A stretch of DNA of 10,359 nucleotides from Bacteroidota bacterium (GTDB lineage: Bacteria; Bacteroidota; Bacteroidia; UBA7662), in the NCBI GenBank assembly GCA_016868485.1, contig VGGT01000047.1, positions 1 through 10,359 on the forward strand. The letters run 5' to 3'. Below the pieces are notes generated by a model that was not told the origin of the DNA, did no database searches, and saw nothing but the letters and a program-made list of their open reading frames with translations. Position numbers and translations under genes: made by a program. The stretch's first letter is position 1. Each line of letters begins with the position of its first letter. Below, in pieces: positions 1-6,072 of this stretch.

Positions 1-278
1 AGAATGTTCTGATCGTTCATGCCGTCGATGCGCGACCGAATTTGAATCGATTGGTCGTCGAGGTCATAGAGGAACAGCCCGTGCTCGGTGCCGCACCAAA
101 CCGCTTCTGAAGTCACTTCAAGGCAAGTTGCCGAACTGTAAGGTAGATGCGACCGCCATTGTCCGACCGGAACCTGAGCCATAGCGGGCGGAAGAAAATG
201 GATAAACCAGGGCGTGCATAAAAGCAAAAGCCAGCGTCTTCTGATGTTTGAAATGGGTCGAATTTCGTGAAGGTGCAT
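1..278 (-). CDS. porZ: PorZ, type IX secretion system surface protein (N-terminal fragment)
   Basis: Only the first 92 codons are in the window; the gene continues off the left edge. Translation from the ATG at 278 gives a long, basic signal peptide (RRRWLLLLCTPWFIHFLP, then AMAQ, about residues 13-35). The mature start reads VPVGQWRSHLPYSSATCLEV, then VWCGTEHGLFLYDLDD and a segment with SRIDGMNDQ. The order W-R-x-H-L-x-Y, G-T-E-x-G-L-F-x-Y-D, then a short linker with DG is the opening beta-propeller blade as I know it from PorZ. In Porphyromonas gingivalis PorZ is a surface component of the T9SS attachment complex that delivers anionic LPS for cargo anchoring. No other in-frame start is visible upstream without entering the divergent promoter region. 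A different two-component-type propeller protein is the main alternative, because only a quarter or less of the protein can be seen. Confidence 0.78.
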   Translation of the reverse strand, partial: MHLHEIRPISNIRRRWLLLLCTPWFIHFLPPAMAQVPVGQWRSHLPYSSATCLEVTSEAVWCGTEHGLFLYDLDDQSIQIRSRIDGMNDQNI

Positions 279-313
279 GGGTAAGGAACGTCTATTTCTG
301 CGCGGATATTGTG

Positions 314-321
314 TACCTTTG
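314..321 (+). promoter_or_regulatory. Candidate Bacteroidota -7 promoter box for the PurF-like gene
   Basis: The octamer TACCTTTG matches the Bacteroidota sigma-ABfr -7 consensus TAnnTTTG at every fixed position. It lies 34 bp before the ATG at 356, giving a predicted 5' leader of about 25-30 nt. No clear TTTG -33 box is seen at the usual spacing. The gap between the divergent porZ and PurF-like starts is only 77 bp (279-355), so promoters for both genes must lie here; I see no matching box for porZ. Confidence 0.5.
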
Positions 322-355
322 ATCGCGTGAACGGTCAACCCGAGAGTTTTTAGGA

Positions 356-2263
356 ATGAGCGACGGACTACACCACGAATGCGGCATTGCCTTGCTTCGG
401 TTGCGCAAGCCATTGTCATTTTTTCGGGAAAAATACGGAAACCCCTTCTATGGTTGGAACAAACTCTATCTTTTGATGGAGAAGCAGCACAACCGCGGAC
501 AAGACGGGGCGGGGGTTGCCAGCATTAAGCTTCATATGCGTCCGGGGCAGCGCTACATCAGCCGGGCCCGCAGCGTTTCGGCTCAGCCCATCCGCGAAAT
601 TTTCGACCGAATCTATGCGAATTTGGATGAGGTGAGGCGACAGGATCCGGCTCTTCCCAATGATTTGGATGCGTTGAAATCCCGTCTCCCTTATTTCGGT
701 GAATTGTTGTTGGGCCACCTGCGCTACGGTACCCATGGCAAAAACAGCATTGAGACCTGTCACCCTTTTCTTCGCCAAAGCAACTGGCGAGCCCGGAACC
801 TCGTGGTAGCGGGTAACTTCAACATGACCAACACCCCCGAGTTGTTTGGTCGACTCGTGGATCTGGGTCAACACCCCAAGGAGCGGGCCGATACGGTGAC
901 GGTCATGGAGAACATCGGTCATTTTTTAGACCTGGAGCATGAGGAATTGGGGCGGCAATTCACAACAGAATCCGACGACGCGCTCTGGGTGCAGTCGCAA
1001 ATTGAGTCGGCACTCGACTTGGCCAAGGTACTCACCAAGGCTTCGCGGCATTGGGATGGGGGCTATGCGATGGCGGGTATGCTGGGGCACGGAGCCTCTT
1101 TTGTGCTGCGCGATCCTGCGGGTATTCGTCCGGCTTATTTCTATGCCAATGAGGAGGTCGTGGCGGTGGCCTCCGAACGGCCACCGCTGTTCACCGCCTT
1201 TGGCGCACAGCCAAGCGACGTACGAGAAGTGCCTCCTGGTCATGCCCTCATCATCAATCCGGATGGCAGTTATGCCCTGCATCGCATCCATGCCTCGGAA
1301 GAGGTAGAACGCCGTTCATGTAGTTTTGAACGCATTTATTTTTCCAGGGGCAACGACCCCGACATCTATGCCGAACGCAAAAAACTGGGGGCCTTGCTGG
1401 TGCCTCGGATTTTGGAGCACATCCACCACGATTTCAGAAATACCGTTTTCAGTTACATCCCCAACACCGCAGAGGTGGCTTTCTATGGAATGATGGAAGA
1501 GTTAAACCGTCATCTGCAGGCCGATACCCTTAGGTTGTTGCAGGAGCGGGGTACAGAAGCGAGCGAAGAAGAACGCACGGAGTGGGTGGGCCGCCGTGTC
1601 CGCATGGAGAAAGTAGCGATTAAGGACGCCAAGCTCCGTACGTTCATCACCGACGGACAGCAACGCGATGACCTGGTGGCCCATGTCTACGACACCACGC
1701 TCGGCATCATTCAAGCAGGGATCGACACCCTGGTGGTGGTTGACGATTCGATTGTTCGGGGCACAACCCTGCGCCAGAGCATCATCCGTACACTGGCACG
1801 TCTGCAACCAAAGCGTATCGTGATCGTGAGCTCGGCTCCCCAAATTCGGTATCCTGATTGCTATGGCATTGATATGAGCCGACTGGGCGAATTCATCGCC
1901 TTTCAGGCTGCTGTTTCGTTGTTGCAGGCAAGAAACCAATCCGCCCTATTGGAAGAAATCCAACAGCTGTGCAAAGAGCGTTTGTCGCAGCCCGACTTAC
2001 CTGCGGTGAACGAAGTTTTACGTGTTTATGAAGGCCTGAGTCGTCAGGAGCTCGAAGCTGAAATCGCTCGACTCATCACGCCTGTTGGTTGTGACATACC
2101 GGTAGATGTCATCTACCAAGACCTTGCCGATCTGCACAGGGCTTGTCCGGCGCACCAAGGCGATTGGTATTTCAGCGGTCATTACCCCACACCGGGTGGG
2201 CATCGCGTGGCCAATCGTGCGTTCCTTCAATACATGAGTGGGGCCAATGGCCGTCCCTACTGA
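356..2263 (+). CDS. purF: Amidophosphoribosyltransferase, long Bacteroidota form (PurF family)
   Basis: Classical PurF transfers glutamine-derived ammonia to PRPP, giving phosphoribosylamine, the first step of purine synthesis in the cytosol. The class II glutaminase half shows ECGIA with the nucleophile at Cys9 (so eight residues would have to be cleaved), HNRGQDGAG (45-53), HLRYGTHG (121-128), GNFNMTN (153-159) and DPAGIRP (253-259). The transferase half has SCSFERIYFSRG (321-332), LRTF (427-430) and the PRPP loop VVVDDSIVRGTT (460-471). At 635 residues it is well above the usual 460-510 of PurF, and where ordinary PurF reads PVPDSG it has FSYIPNTAEVAFYG (365-378). I know both differences from a second, PurF-annotated Bacteroidota family, so a canonical PurF may exist elsewhere and the exact reaction is uncertain. 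The C-terminus GDWYFSGHYPTPGG (602-615) also fits that family. The last 31 bp are duplicated immediately downstream. Confidence 0.88.
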   Translation: MSDGLHHECGIALLRLRKPLSFFREKYGNPFYGWNKLYLLMEKQHNRGQDGAGVASIKLHMRPGQRYISRARSVSAQPIREIFDRIYANLDEVRRQDPALPNDLDALKSRLPYFGELLLGHLRYGTHGKNSIETCHPFLRQSNWRARNLVVAGNFNMTNTPELFGRLVDLGQHPKERADTVTVMENIGHFLDLEHEELGRQFTTESDDALWVQSQIESALDLAKVLTKASRHWDGGYAMAGMLGHGASFVLRDPAGIRPAYFYANEEVVAVASERPPLFTAFGAQPSDVREVPPGHALIINPDGSYALHRIHASEEVERRSCSFERIYFSRGNDPDIYAERKKLGALLVPRILEHIHHDFRNTVFSYIPNTAEVAFYGMMEELNRHLQADTLRLLQERGTEASEEERTEWVGRRVRMEKVAIKDAKLRTFITDGQQRDDLVAHVYDTTLGIIQAGIDTLVVVDDSIVRGTTLRQSIIRTLARLQPKRIVIVSSAPQIRYPDCYGIDMSRLGEFIAFQAAVSLLQARNQSALLEEIQQLCKERLSQPDLPAVNEVLRVYEGLSRQELEAEIARLITPVGCDIPVDVIYQDLADLHRACPAHQGDWYFSGHYPTPGGHRVANRAFLQYMSGANGRPY

Positions 2264-2293
2264 CATGAGTGGGGCCAACGGCCGTCCCTACTG
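2232..2293 (+). repeat. 31-bp tandem duplication spanning the 3' end of the PurF-like gene
   Basis: Copies at 2232-2262 and 2263-2293 differ at a single base (T at 2248, C at 2279). Copy 1 encodes the last residues of the enzyme and most of its stop codon; the stop TGA is completed by the first base of copy 2. Because 31 is not a multiple of three, copy 2 is out of frame and noncoding. Each copy holds a small GGCC-AAT/AAC-GGCC dyad followed by GTCCCTACTGA, so it could instead be half of a dispersed GTAGGGACGGCC-type palindromic repeat. The match of copy 1 to the expected protein C-terminus favours gene-end duplication. Confidence 0.95.
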
Positions 2294-2362
2294 ATTGATT
2301 CGATTTCGATAGATTCTCATCTCAGTCAGCGGCCGAACGGGGTGCATAAAACCCATCATTTT

Positions 2363-2376
2363 TTACACTTGTGTAA
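2363..2376 (+). promoter_or_regulatory. Candidate operator/promoter of the XRE regulator gene
   Basis: TTACAC-TT-GTGTAA is a 6+6 bp inverted repeat centred about 68 bp upstream of the regulator start. It overlaps TACACTTG (2364-2371), which matches the Bacteroidota -7 consensus TAnnTTTG except for one base. A dyad over a promoter box just upstream of a helix-turn-helix gene suits autorepression, but this is inference. A second, wider dyad surrounds it: TGCATAAA at 2343-2350 and TTTATGCA at 2390-2397. The rest of the 144-bp gap (2294-2437) shows no gene or clear terminator. Confidence 0.35.
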
Positions 2377-2437
2377 CGCTTTTATGCCATTTATGCAAAG
2401 CTGAAGCCTGATTTTTTAAGAGAAATTTACCTATAAA

Positions 2438-2815
2438 ATGAATATAGGTAATCTCATTGATAAAATTCGGGAGAAGCGGGGGATGAGCAAAGCCGAGCTG
2501 GCACGGCGACTGGAGGTGTCTCGGCCGACCATCGATCGGATCATTCATGGGGGTAAATGTGACCTTCAGTTGCTGCTCCGATTAGAAGAGATTCTCGACT
2601 ATCCCTTCACAAAAGATACCTCCAAGATGAGCGAGGCTGATCTGCAATATTCATCCAATTTGGTTTTTGAGCCCCAAAACAAGGATTCCACTTATGGTGA
2701 ACTCATAAAAGAACGGCAAATGCGGATTTTTTATCAGAAACGCTGCTACGAAATGGCTGATGAGATAGAAGTTTACAAAAAACGATTTAAAAAGGACCTG
2801 ATTCATCAGGGATAG
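2438..2815 (+). CDS. XRE-family helix-turn-helix regulator with C-terminal basic helix
   Basis: This is a 125-residue cytosolic protein, probably a DNA-binding regulator; its targets are unknown. Residues 5-57 form a Cro/C1-type fold. GMSKAELARRLEVS (15-28) provides the helix-turn, RPTIDRIIHGG (29-39) the likely recognition helix, and LLLRLEEILDYPF (45-57) the last helix of the fold. After a polar linker (58-88), residues 89-121 are rich in charged residues and look helical (KERQMRIFYQKRCYEMADEI, then VYKKRFKKD), which could serve for dimerisation. No toxin partner, phage gene or recombinase is adjacent, so a chromosomal housekeeping or local regulator seems likelier than a prophage repressor. 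The ATG at 2438 is the first in-frame start and directly opens the HTH domain. A dyad upstream may be its own operator. The DUF5606 gene follows 37 bp later on the same strand and may be cotranscribed. Confidence 0.8.
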   Translation: MNIGNLIDKIREKRGMSKAELARRLEVSRPTIDRIIHGGKCDLQLLLRLEEILDYPFTKDTSKMSEADLQYSSNLVFEPQNKDSTYGELIKERQMRIFYQKRCYEMADEIEVYKKRFKKDLIHQG

Positions 2816-2852
2816 GTTGTTGGGGCCGTGCAGTTCCCTTATTATTGCAGGC

Positions 2853-3272
2853 ATGAATGTGAATTGGAAAAGTCTTGTACATATTGCTGGCAAGCATGGT
2901 CTTTTTCGGGTATTGTCGACCTCCCGCTCGGGCTACTTCATGGAATCGCTCAATGAACCCGGCAAACGAATGTTTTTTTCGGCATCAACGCGGGTTGCAT
3001 CGTTGGGTGACATCATGCTGTTGACTAAATCGGGCGAAACTTCTTTGTCGGAGACCTACGAAAAGATGTGGGGGGATGCTTATTCGCCCGACCCCATCGA
3101 TCCGCACCAGGCCAATGAAGAGGAGATCCGGTCGTTGTTTGCTCGGGTGGTGCCCGACTACGACGAGGCGCGGGTTTACCTCAGTGATATGCGCAAAATG
3201 CTTAGATGGTATGAATGGCTCCGACCATTGATGGCAGAAGAAGCAGAGCACCCTAAAGAGCAATCGAAATAA
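2853..3272 (+). CDS. DUF5606 family protein
   Basis: This is a 139-residue protein of unknown function from a family I know mainly from Bacteroidota. It has no signal peptide or membrane segment, so it is probably cytosolic. The N-terminal part (WKSLVHIAGKHGLFRVLSTS, residues 5-24, then GYFMESL and STRVASLGDIMLLTKSG) is the small beta-rich domain that opens these proteins. The C-terminal part, PDYDEARVYLSDMRKMLRWY (101-120), is the conserved helical motif that closes them. The open frame extends upstream to a TTG at 2817, but the extra twelve residues do not look like the family, whose members start a few residues before the IxGKxGL motif; the ATG at 2853 is therefore preferred. It lies downstream of the XRE gene and converges on the amidohydrolase-like gene, with 82 bp between the two stops. 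Confidence 0.8.
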   Translation: MNVNWKSLVHIAGKHGLFRVLSTSRSGYFMESLNEPGKRMFFSASTRVASLGDIMLLTKSGETSLSETYEKMWGDAYSPDPIDPHQANEEEIRSLFARVVPDYDEARVYLSDMRKMLRWYEWLRPLMAEEAEHPKEQSK

Positions 3273-3299
3273 TCCCGCTCTGTATCATTTTAGACCCGA

Positions 3300-3327
3300 A
3301 CCTCCTCGACTCCACGGGCATTCCATT
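3300..3327 (+). repeat. Intergenic arm of a 28-bp inverted duplication (27/28 identical)
   Basis: Bases 3300-3322 are the exact reverse complement of 3685-3707. After one mismatch four more bases match, giving 27 of 28 paired with 3680-3707. This arm lies in the short noncoding gap between the convergent DUF5606 and amidohydrolase-like stops. Read on the plus strand it would encode LLDSTGIPF, nearly the LLDSTGISF of the amidohydrolase. A transcript of the amidohydrolase gene running past its stop would contain both arms and could form a long-range stem with a loop of about 350 nt. Confidence 0.95.
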
Positions 3328-3354
3328 TCTGCTGCTCAAGTCTGCCAAAAAACG

Positions 3355-4731
3355 TTACTCTGGCCGATCGACACCATACTTGTCGGAGAACTTCCGGTAC
3401 AGTTCCTTTTGTTTGTCGCCCAAACTCATGCGTCGGCCATCGACGAAGGCATGGCTTAATTTATTTCCCATCAATTCGAATGCGTCGCCCTCCGATACAA
3501 ACAATGTGGCGGATTTACCCACTTCCAAGCTGCCATAACGTGCATCGACTCCCGTAATGCGTGCCGCATCGAGGGTGAGTGCGCGAACGGCCTCCTCATA
3601 GGGTAGGCCGTATCCGATGGCTTGCCCAGCTTGAAAAACCTGTACCCTTTGTTCCCACGCGCCATCGAGCGATAAGCTGAATGAAATGCCCGTGGAGTCG
3701 AGGAGGTAAGGAAGGCGGTAGCGTGCGTCGACACGATCACCGGCACGATTGGGAAGTGACTGCGTTCGGCCCAATACCACCATCACCCCACGCGATTTCA
3801 ACTCGCCCAGGACTTCATCGGCCTCGGCTGCGCCCACCAAAACGGGCTTGATGCCGTGAGAAGCGAAAAAATTAAGGGCTGAGAGCATCCCCCGCGCCTC
3901 ATCGACCCGAACGTATAAACGTGATTGTCCGTTAAAAAGAGGGCGCATCGATTCCAAAACGAGGTTAACATCGACCGATGAGGCTGCATCGCTGCCTTTT
4001 CGTACGTCAACGGGCTTGCGTGATCGCGCGTAGGCGCGGGCGTCGTCGAACAATCGTGTAATTTGCTCAAGGGTTTGTTGGGTCGACTTCATCTGCTCTT
4101 CGGCGGGAGGTGCCCAAGGCGCATCATAAACCCTGAGTGAAGGCCAGTTGACGTAGATCCCTTCATCGGCGGCCACCGCTGCATCCTCCCAATTCCAAGC
4201 ATCCATTTGAACCACACTGGATCGGCCACTCACCAATCCCCCTTGTGGAGCAATTTGCTGGAGTAAAACGCCCGTATTGCGCACGGTGGGAATGACTCGA
4301 GAGTCTGTATTATAGGCAATGAGCGCCCTAACGTGGGGGTTGATGGCCCCTGTTTCGGCGTCATCGCGTGTGGCCCGAACTGCATCAATTTCGTTGAGAC
4401 CGAGAATGCTGTTGAATGCAAAAAATCCTGGGTATATGTGCGAACCCGATGCATCGATGATGTCGGATTGGGATGGGTCGAGGCGTATTTCAGCACCTGA
4501 GCCTACATACTGGATAACCCCCTCGGAGAAACCGATCATTCCTGGGGATAAAACACCGCCGTTTCCCAGGTGCAAAGTGGCCCCCGTGATCCAAACAGCG
4601 CGCTTTTGTGGGGGGCCTGGGCTTGGAACAGATTCTTGGGCGGTGGCAGGGTGAACCTGGGACAGAAATCCGATAACAGCCAGCCAAAGGATGCACGGGA
4701 CTTTGATAATTGATAAATGAGGCACATTCAT
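3355..4731 (-). CDS. Secreted amidohydrolase-family protein lacking the usual metal ligands
   Basis: A 458-residue exported protein with a signal peptide (MNVPHLSIIKVPCILWLAVI, cleavage probably after ATAQ at 32). VWITGATLHLGNGGVL (46-61) and the C-terminal LTLDAARITGVDARYGSLEV (385-404), then GKSATLFV, are the composite beta-sandwich and closing motif of imidazolonepropionase/dihydroorotase-like amidohydrolases. The normal HxH after YPGF is replaced by FFAFNS (103-108). The strand-5 and strand-6 histidines also seem absent, with LYVRVDEA (272-279) and VLVGAAEA (297-304) in their places; an Asp in SLSLDGAW (352-359) may remain. Hydrolase activity is therefore doubtful. I recall a Bacteroidota family sharing AYNTDSRVIPTVRNTGVLL (139-157) and DAWNWEDAA (177-185), often beside a second, intact amidohydrolase; none is visible here. 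The open frame extends to an ATG at 4809, but the extra 26 residues come largely from noncoding repeats, so the start at 4731 is chosen. Confidence 0.82.
   Translation of the reverse strand: MNVPHLSIIKVPCILWLAVIGFLSQVHPATAQESVPSPGPPQKRAVWITGATLHLGNGGVLSPGMIGFSEGVIQYVGSGAEIRLDPSQSDIIDASGSHIYPGFFAFNSILGLNEIDAVRATRDDAETGAINPHVRALIAYNTDSRVIPTVRNTGVLLQQIAPQGGLVSGRSSVVQMDAWNWEDAAVAADEGIYVNWPSLRVYDAPWAPPAEEQMKSTQQTLEQITRLFDDARAYARSRKPVDVRKGSDAASSVDVNLVLESMRPLFNGQSRLYVRVDEARGMLSALNFFASHGIKPVLVGAAEADEVLGELKSRGVMVVLGRTQSLPNRAGDRVDARYRLPYLLDSTGISFSLSLDGAWEQRVQVFQAGQAIGYGLPYEEAVRALTLDAARITGVDARYGSLEVGKSATLFVSEGDAFELMGNKLSHAFVDGRRMSLGDKQKELYRKFSDKYGVDRPE
3680..3707 (-). repeat. Coding arm of the 28-bp inverted duplication
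   Basis: This arm lies inside the amidohydrolase-like gene, around residues 342-351 (YLLDSTGISF). It is taken as the parental copy because it is in frame within a conserved-looking protein, whereas its inverted partner at 3300-3327 is noncoding. Confidence 0.9.
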
Positions 4732-4734
4732 GGC

Positions 4735-4798
4735 GTTAAATCGTAGATGGGGTACGCTAAATCGTGAAGGGAGGTACGTTAAATCGTAGATGGGGTGC
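4735..4798. repeat. Three imperfect 21-22-bp direct repeats upstream of the amidohydrolase-like gene
   Basis: Units lie at 4735-4755, 4756-4777 and 4778-4798, head to tail. Units 1 and 3 share 20 of 21 bases (GTTAAATCGTAGATGGGGT, then AC or GC). Unit 2 is a diverged 22-bp version (GCTAAATCGTGAAGGGAGGT, then AC). On the gene strand the array ends 3 bp before the ATG at 4731, so it fills the proximal leader of the gene. Each junction shows a TACG...CGTA dyad. AATCGTA-rich intergenic repeats of this look are familiar to me from Bacteroidota genomes, but I cannot confirm a family here. Confidence 0.9.
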
Positions 4799-4817
4799 AA
4801 GAACGGCAATATGCAGT

Positions 4818-4844
4818 GGTAAAATACAGTAATTATTTTTTACC
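4818..4844 (-). terminator. AT-rich hairpin at the stop codon of the propeller lipoprotein gene (weak terminator candidate)
   Basis: On the minus strand GGTAAAA (4844-4838) pairs with TTTTACC (4824-4818) around a 13-nt loop, and the pairing can be extended by three bases past a bulge. The lipoprotein stop TAA lies in the first arm. The stem is AT-rich and no separate T-run follows, so termination is only possible; a chance dyad is an alternative. Confidence 0.25.
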
Positions 4845-6072
4845 GCTCCAGGTCCGTGCTCAGTTTGTAGCGCATGATCCGCCCGTTACCGGTATCAGCC
4901 ACATAAACAACCCTGCGAAAGTAGGCCACCCCGTTGGGTGAACGGAACTGAAATGGCCCCGAGCCGCCACCGCCAAAGGATGCAATGATTTGCTTGGTGC
5001 GTCCACTCGCAGGGGGCGGGTTAACGCCTTCAAAACCCAGGCGGGTAAACTGATATAATGAATCGCGCTCCCGGTCAACTATAAAAATATAACCTGTCTC
5101 ATCGGGTGCCACGCAAACATCCGATGGGTGACCAAAGCGAAAGCTCTGATACAAAAATCGTGAAGCCCGACTGGTATCGAAGTTCAAAAGCGTGCCATTT
5201 TCAAAGTAACTGATTCCATTCTCTGGGCTTTCACTTTGACGGATCCAAAGGACCTTGTATTCGGCTGCAGGTGCCGATTGAAGCATGATGAAGTCCATAG
5301 AGTTGCTCATTCCGAACACCAACTGGGGCGGTGCCAAAAAACTGGCGAGGCCCGACAAGTTCAATCCCGAGCGCAGGCTCGACAGGGTTGGGTTGAGGTT
5401 GCGCATCGCTCCATTTTGGCTGCCGTCGGGACGATAAACCAACAGGGCATTATCCGGAAGGGCTAATGAGGTGAGTATGTTGGTGGGGCCGCGGCGTGCC
5501 AGGTAAAAGCCGTTGTCGTGCGTGCTGGCAATGCCGGTGAATTCAACCTGCTCATCGAATAGCCCCCGAAAAGCGGTATTGCTTCGAGAGTTATCATTGA
5601 ACGGGTGAATTAGGGTATCGATATAGGTGTAGGAGCTGGTTCCTGTTCCTTGAAGCACATAAACCGCCGGTAAATTATAGGTCTCGCCCTGTACATCCAC
5701 ATCCACCCTACCCAGTACATAGGTTCGCAGGCGGCGATCTTGGGTCATTTTGCTGGCACCCTTAATCGGAATAAACTGTTGACGATCGCCCTTCAGGTCC
5801 AGTACCCACAAGCCCTGCGTGGCTGCGCCCGAATCGACCACATACACCAATTCATCATAGCCCACAAACACGTCTAAAGGTCGCTCGAAACCCGACCAAA
5901 CCGGCAGAATCGGGACATAGCCTACTACACCTCCTGTCAAACTTGGGTCGATGGCGCCTTGTTTGAGTACATCGTTCACCGTTTCGTCGTCGCGACTACC
6001 AAAAAGGAAATCGCATCCCGCGTTTAAAAACAACAAGGATACCAGTAAAACAGTGGATTTTATGGATTTCAT
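4840..6072 (-). CDS. NHL-repeat-like beta-propeller lipoprotein
   Basis: A 410-residue exported lipoprotein of unknown function. MKSIKSTVLLVSLLFLNAGC is a lipoprotein signal with Cys20 as the lipidation site. The mature start DFLFGSRDDE carries an acidic cluster close to the cysteine; acidic residues there act as surface-export signals in some Bacteroidota, so surface exposure is possible but unproven. Propeller signatures are RPLDVFVGYDELVYVVDSGA (64-83), LWVLDLKGDR (88-97), GHPSDVCVAPDETGYIFIVD (314-333) and FRSPNGVAYFRRVVYVADTG (376-395), followed by NGRIMRY. The spaced P-x-x-V-x-V...Y-V-x-D-x-x-N pattern is that of NHL blades, seen best in the last two and degenerate in the middle. Such folds usually bind proteins or glycans. 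The start codon overlaps the stop of the PorV/PorQ-family gene (ATGA at 6069-6072), so the two are probably translated together. Confidence 0.8.
   Translation of the reverse strand: MKSIKSTVLLVSLLFLNAGCDFLFGSRDDETVNDVLKQGAIDPSLTGGVVGYVPILPVWSGFERPLDVFVGYDELVYVVDSGAATQGLWVLDLKGDRQQFIPIKGASKMTQDRRLRTYVLGRVDVDVQGETYNLPAVYVLQGTGTSSYTYIDTLIHPFNDNSRSNTAFRGLFDEQVEFTGIASTHDNGFYLARRGPTNILTSLALPDNALLVYRPDGSQNGAMRNLNPTLSSLRSGLNLSGLASFLAPPQLVFGMSNSMDFIMLQSAPAAEYKVLWIRQSESPENGISYFENGTLLNFDTSRASRFLYQSFRFGHPSDVCVAPDETGYIFIVDRERDSLYQFTRLGFEGVNPPPASGRTKQIIASFGGGGSGPFQFRSPNGVAYFRRVVYVADTGNGRIMRYKLSTDLER

Noticed and set aside
416..922. 168-codon minus-strand open frame opposite the PurF-like gene
   Set aside because: It lies fully antisense to a strongly supported enzyme, and its translation shows no recognisable motif or domain. 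The same applies to antisense frames at 926-1291, 1502-1939, 8168-8539 and 9681-9971.
1318..2147. Iron-sulfur cluster in the PurF-like enzyme, as in Bacillus PurF
   Set aside because: Cys322, Cys502 and Cys597 fall near the known ligand regions, but the CxxC pair is not present, so a cluster cannot be supported.
2811..2850. Third copy of the 31-bp PurF-end repeat (TGGGGCC and CCCTTA near 2820-2842)
   Set aside because: Only scattered short matches align; the similarity is too weak to call a repeat.
2817..2852. Earlier TTG start for the DUF5606 gene
   Set aside because: The added twelve residues do not resemble the family N-terminus. The ATG at 2853 places the conserved motif at the expected distance from the start.
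3273..3354. Intrinsic terminator between the convergent genes
   Set aside because: I see no compact GC-rich hairpin followed by a T-run. The only strong pairing is the long-range inverted copy.
4735..4798. Possible minimal CRISPR array
   Set aside because: The units are contiguous with no spacers, 21-22 bp long and imperfect, and no cas genes are present.
4732..4809. Longer N-terminus of the amidohydrolase-like protein
   Set aside because: The extra residues are largely translated from the direct-repeat array, and they would put a long non-hydrophobic stretch before an otherwise normal signal peptide.
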